64,000 nucleotides of DNA from Dyella sp. C9 (lineage in GTDB: Bacteria; Pseudomonadota; Gammaproteobacteria; Xanthomonadales; Rhodanobacteraceae): the NCBI RefSeq assembly GCF_003332825.1, contig NZ_QIRF01000001.1:467016-531015 (forward strand), given 5' to 3'. The notes under the pieces were generated by a model that worked only from the letters and a program-made list of their open reading frames with translations, was not told the DNA's origin and searched no databases. How positions within the stretch are numbered: the stretch's first letter is position 1; the number at the start of each line of letters is the position of its first letter. Shown piece after piece: positions 60,781 to 64,000 of the stretch. The translations under genes and the position numbers were made by a program.

Positions 60781-61275
60781 ATGAGCACACCGATCCCGAC
60801 CCCGACCAGCCAGGCCGGCGCTGACATCCTCGAGCGCATTCTCGCCGTGCGCGGCAACCTGATTGCGCTGGAGGGCGGCGATGAGGTGGGGTTGCTTGGC
60901 CAGCTGCGCCCGCTGGTGCGGCGCAGCGGACAGGCGGTCTACCTGTGGAACCCCGAGGTCGGCCTGGGTCACCTGCGGGAGGAGCATGCGGGGTTGCCGG
61001 GTTCCCAGCGCCTCAACATCGCGTTGCGCTATGTGTTGCAGAGCACCCATTTCGGCGTCTACCTGCTGCAGCGCCTGCCCTTGCCGTTGAGCATGGGCGA
61101 CGCCACGCTGCTGCGACAGCTGGCTCGGGCCACCACTGGCCATCCACGCAAGGTGGTGCTGCTCGACCCGGCCCCGGGCCTGGTCTCCAGTTTCAATGAC
61201 GTGCTGGTCCGGTTGAGCTGCCAGCCCAAGCCTGCCCAGCGGCCCCGCCTGCGCGACGGAAAGTGGGTGCTCTGA
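60781..61275 (+). CDS. Small hypothetical protein coupled to the c-di-GMP gene
   Basis: 164 residues. It has no signal peptide or membrane helix. Segments such as RGNLIALEGGDEVGLLGQLRPLVRRSGQAVYLWNPEVGLGHL and HPRKVVLLDPAPGL suggest an alpha/beta fold, and I recognise no catalytic motif. It begins 203 bp upstream of the FadB-like start on the other strand. Its stop overlaps the next start in TGATG at 61273, so translation is coupled to the GGDEF/EAL protein, and a role in the same signalling path is likely (inference). Confidence 0.7.
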   Translation: MSTPIPTPTSQAGADILERILAVRGNLIALEGGDEVGLLGQLRPLVRRSGQAVYLWNPEVGLGHLREEHAGLPGSQRLNIALRYVLQSTHFGVYLLQRLPLPLSMGDATLLRQLARATTGHPRKVVLLDPAPGLVSSFNDVLVRLSCQPKPAQRPRLRDGKWVL

Positions 61276-63824
61276 TGGCCAGTCCTGCCGGCATCCTGGT
61301 TCTGGCCGCCCAGCGCGAGCTGCGTCGTGCCCTGTTCGACACGTTCGATCACGATGGGCACTTCATCGTGCACTCGGCACGCGATGCGGCGCATGCCGGC
61401 ATCCTGCTCGAAGGGCGTCCCGCGCTGGCCCTGATCGTGGTGGTGTTCGATGGCGATGGCCGCGAGGCCATGGCGGCCATCGAAGCGTTGCGAACCTTTC
61501 CTTCGTGCGCATCGGCACCGATGATCGCGGTGCTGGACGATGAGGCCATGCTCAAGCCGGTCGTGTTGCCGGCGGGCGTGGCCGACTGGCTGTATGCCTC
61601 CCAGATCGAGCATGAGCTGCTGGCACGCTGGCAGCGGTTGCACCGTACACAGGCACGGACGCCTGCCACGGGTGAGTCGGGCGAGGGCGATTATCGCTTC
61701 GCCTTCGACGAGGTCGACAACGAGTGGCTGATCGTCGATCCGGCCCGTGGCCGCATCGTGGAGTTCAGTCCGGCGTTGTCCCGCAACAGCGGGCTGGCGG
61801 ACCACGAGCTGCGCGGGCGTGGGTTGCAGGACATCCTGGCGTTTGCCGATGTCACGGCCGAGCAGGTGATCGCCGAGGGTTCCCGCCGCTGGTACCCGGC
61901 ACGGCGCCGCTCGGTGCGCGGTGTGGATGGCGGCGAAGCCAGCGCCCGTCCTATCCGGCATGCCGGTCGCGATGCGGTCGCCCTGGTGTTCCGCAGCGAT
62001 CGCGCCGGCGCCCGCGCGGAGGTGGCGCTTACCCTGTTGACCCGCATCTTCGGTTCCGGCAGCGGCGACGAGGGCATGGCCGAGGCGGCGCGACTGTTGT
62101 TCGAGGAGATGGGGCTGGATTACGTCGCCGTGTGGTCGGCGCGCCAGGACGATGGCGGTGCGCCGGTCCAACTCGTGCAGCATTGGCGCGGCGAGGAGCC
62201 GGCATGGCCGGGGCCGCACCTGCAGAGTTCGCTGCGGCTGGTGCTTGGTGGACAGGCCATGCTGCACCAGTCGGACGCCGCCAGGCTCGCCCAGGTCGAT
62301 CCGCTGCTCGGTCAGTTGGGCCTGGCCGGTTTTGCCGGGTGGCCTCTGCAGGACGAGCGTCGCACCGTGCTTGGAGCCTTGTTGGTGGGCTCGCGCCAGC
62401 CGCTGCCGGCGCTGGCCATCATGCAGCCCGTGTTGCGCTGCGCCGCCGCGCGTTTCGCCCATGCGCTGGAGCTGCGCCACACCCGTGAACAAGGGCGAGC
62501 CGAAGGCCTGCTGGATGCGTTGACCGGGCTGCCCAACCGCCTGTTGTTCAACGATCGCCTTGATACGGTGATCCGCGAGGCCAACCGCACCGGCGAATCG
62601 TTCGCCTTGCTGTTCGTCGACCTGGATCGCTTCAAGACCATCAACGACACCCTGGGCCACGCGGTGGGCGACCAGGTGTTGCTCACCACCACCCAGCGAC
62701 TGCGCGGCAGCGTGCGCGCATCCGATACGGTGGCGCGCTACGCCGGCGACGAGTTCGTGGTGATCCTGCGCCACATCGTCAAGAACGAGGACGTGCTGCG
62801 CATCGCCGAGAAGATCGTGCAGGTGATGGGCGCGCCGTTGCGCATCGACGATGGCACCGAACTGCAGGTCACCGCATCGATCGGCGTGAGCTTCTTCCCT
62901 GATGATGCGCCGGACGCCGAGACCCTGCTCAAGCATGCGGACGAGGCGATGTATGCGGCCAAGAGCCTGGGCCGCAACAACTACCAGATCTTCGAAGGCC
63001 GTGCCGAGCAGTCGCAGCAGCAGAACCTGGCCCTGAAGTCTGGCCTGCGCCACGCCGAGCACAAGGGCGAGCTGCGCGTGTTCTACCAGCCCCAGGTCGA
63101 TGCCAAGAGCGAGGACATCGTGGGCATGGAGGCGCTGGTGCGCTGGGAGCATCCGGAGCTGGGCTTCATCGGTCCGGGTTTCTTCATCCCGCTCGCCGAG
63201 GAAACCGGCCTGATCGTATCCATTGGCGAGTGGGTGCTGCGTACCGCGTGTCGTCACGCACAGGAGTGGGAACGCCGCTTCGGGCTGCGCCTGCGCCTGG
63301 GCGTGAACCTCTCGGCGGTGCAGCTCATGCAGCCGAACCTGCTGGAGGTGGTGGCCGCCGCGCTGGACGAAAGCGGACTGGAGGCCAGCCTGCTGGAGAT
63401 GGAGGTGACCGAGAGCATCAGCATCAAGGCCGCTCCCAACCTGGTTGAGAACCTGCAAGGCCTGCACCGCCTGGGTTGCCGGATCGCCATCGACGACTTC
63501 GGTACCGGTGCCGCTTCGCTGGACTATCTGCGCAAGCTGCCGGCAGACCGCATCAAGATCGACCAGAGCTTCGTGCGCAACATCGGCGTGGATCCGGACG
63601 ATGAGGCGATTGTGCGCGCCACCATCGAGATGGCCCATCGCCTCAAGCGGGGCGTCGTGGCCGAAGGCGTGGAGACCGAGCAGCACATGGAGTTCCTCCG
63701 CGCCAATCACTGCGACGAACTGCAGGGCTATCTGTTCTGCCGGCCCATGCCCCAGCCCGCCTTCGAAAAGCTGCTGCTGGAGCGCCAGCGCCTGCTGGCC
63801 GGCGTCAGCGGCACCGCCGCCTGA
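61275..63824 (+). CDS. GGDEF/EAL c-di-GMP signalling protein with PAS and GAF domains
   Basis: 849 residues. A degenerate receiver-like N-terminus (~1-120) leads to a PAS-like part (ESGEGDYRFAFDEVDNEWLIVD) and a GAF-like part (EGMAEAARLLFEEMGLDYVAVW). The GGDEF domain reads ARYAGDEFVVIL (~487), so the first Gly of the signature is Ala. The EAL domain looks complete: MEALVRW (~618), VNLSAVQ, MEVTES, IDDFGTG (~739), KIDQSFV and AEGVET. The enzyme is probably mainly a phosphodiesterase, with a weak or regulatory GGDEF (inference). Start ATG 61275 overlaps the previous stop. No terminator can be seen because the contig ends. Confidence 0.9.
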   Translation: MASPAGILVLAAQRELRRALFDTFDHDGHFIVHSARDAAHAGILLEGRPALALIVVVFDGDGREAMAAIEALRTFPSCASAPMIAVLDDEAMLKPVVLPAGVADWLYASQIEHELLARWQRLHRTQARTPATGESGEGDYRFAFDEVDNEWLIVDPARGRIVEFSPALSRNSGLADHELRGRGLQDILAFADVTAEQVIAEGSRRWYPARRRSVRGVDGGEASARPIRHAGRDAVALVFRSDRAGARAEVALTLLTRIFGSGSGDEGMAEAARLLFEEMGLDYVAVWSARQDDGGAPVQLVQHWRGEEPAWPGPHLQSSLRLVLGGQAMLHQSDAARLAQVDPLLGQLGLAGFAGWPLQDERRTVLGALLVGSRQPLPALAIMQPVLRCAAARFAHALELRHTREQGRAEGLLDALTGLPNRLLFNDRLDTVIREANRTGESFALLFVDLDRFKTINDTLGHAVGDQVLLTTTQRLRGSVRASDTVARYAGDEFVVILRHIVKNEDVLRIAEKIVQVMGAPLRIDDGTELQVTASIGVSFFPDDAPDAETLLKHADEAMYAAKSLGRNNYQIFEGRAEQSQQQNLALKSGLRHAEHKGELRVFYQPQVDAKSEDIVGMEALVRWEHPELGFIGPGFFIPLAEETGLIVSIGEWVLRTACRHAQEWERRFGLRLRLGVNLSAVQLMQPNLLEVVAAALDESGLEASLLEMEVTESISIKAAPNLVENLQGLHRLGCRIAIDDFGTGAASLDYLRKLPADRIKIDQSFVRNIGVDPDDEAIVRATIEMAHRLKRGVVAEGVETEQHMEFLRANHCDELQGYLFCRPMPQPAFEKLLLERQRLLAGVSGTAA

Positions 63825-63905
63825 CTTGCAGGGGGCGCCTGCGGCCCCATATCGAACCCGTAGGGGCATCCAGGCCCGGCGGGGGGCGGGCATGGGGCAT
63901 ATGGC

Positions 63906-64000
63906 CTGTCTCGTATTCAAATCTGAGGCTGCCGACGATCTTACGCGTGTAGAGGTCGGTGGTCGCCGTATCATTTAAAACAAGGGGGGGGGGGGGGGGG
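63906..64000. other. Illumina Nextera adapter read-through and poly-G (artefact)
   Basis: From 63906 the bases match the Nextera read-2 adapter with a few errors: CTGTCTC, then ATCTGAG, then GCTGCCGACGA. An 8-base index, TCTTACGC (reverse complement GCGTAAGA, recalled as i5 S517), follows, then GTGTAGA and TCGGTGGTCGCCGTATCATT. A short A-rich piece and seventeen G (63984-64000) follow, as two-colour sequencers give past the end of a fragment. The genomic sequence ends at or before ~63905. Confidence 0.93.

Noticed and set aside
61059..63974. A 971-codon minus-strand frame at the right end
   Set aside because: It is antisense to the GGDEF/EAL gene and its start lies in adapter sequence.
63445..63978. 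A plus-strand frame ending in the adapter
   Set aside because: Out of frame with the EAL domain and finished by artefact sequence.

Overview
The window looks like a draft-genome contig of a high-GC gammaproteobacterium. I infer the order Lysobacterales (Xanthomonadales), probably Rhodanobacteraceae (Dyella/Luteibacter/Rhodanobacter-like). The reasons are the high GC content, the tRNA-Leu/tig/clpP/clpX/lon/hupB/tRNA-Val/tRNA-Asp/ppiD order, the DUF1249 gene beside ppsR, and an Xps/Eps-type sugar transferase. The genus is an inference. The right end is not genome: the last ~95 bases are a mutated Illumina Nextera adapter followed by poly-G, so the contig stops there.

Left accessory region (1-16082, almost all on the minus strand). 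Reading right to left, the genes are a UDP-sugar dehydrogenase, a UDP-glucuronate 4-epimerase-like enzyme, a GMC oxidoreductase, a phosphopantetheinyl transferase, a polyprenyl-phosphate sugar transferase, a secreted protein of unknown function, two JmjC/cupin-like hydroxylases, and a giant NRPS-PKS (half C - A - T - KS - AT - ACP - linker) that runs off the left edge where an aminotransferase domain is expected. A plus-strand J-domain membrane protein sits inside. This is the best candidate for an undescribed biosynthetic system: activation (PPTase), assembly line, tailoring oxygenases and surface-sugar enzymes lie together.

Iron and catabolic region (16083-28912). A Fur-like box precedes a catecholate-type TonB receptor, PiuC hydroxylase and a Sel1-repeat protein. 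After a DUF2076 gene and a 606-bp gap comes a complete meta-cleavage pathway for 3-(3-hydroxyphenyl)propionate (mhpA-B-D-F-E-C), ending with a TetR regulator and a strong terminator.

Housekeeping core (28913-63824). It holds RNase D, a formylglycine-enzyme-like envelope protein, protein quality control (tig, clpP, clpX, lon, ppiD, an FKBP), HU, eight tRNA genes, fabI (apparently frameshifted at both ends), gloB-mltD, a methyltransferase, rnhA-dnaQ, a PP2C phosphatase, signal peptidase I, ppsA with its regulator ppsR, a CPA2 antiporter, ugd-slyX-DUF2058, a FadB/FadJ-type beta-oxidation enzyme and a PAS/GAF/GGDEF/EAL protein. Many genes end in clear hairpin terminators, which helped to set gene limits.
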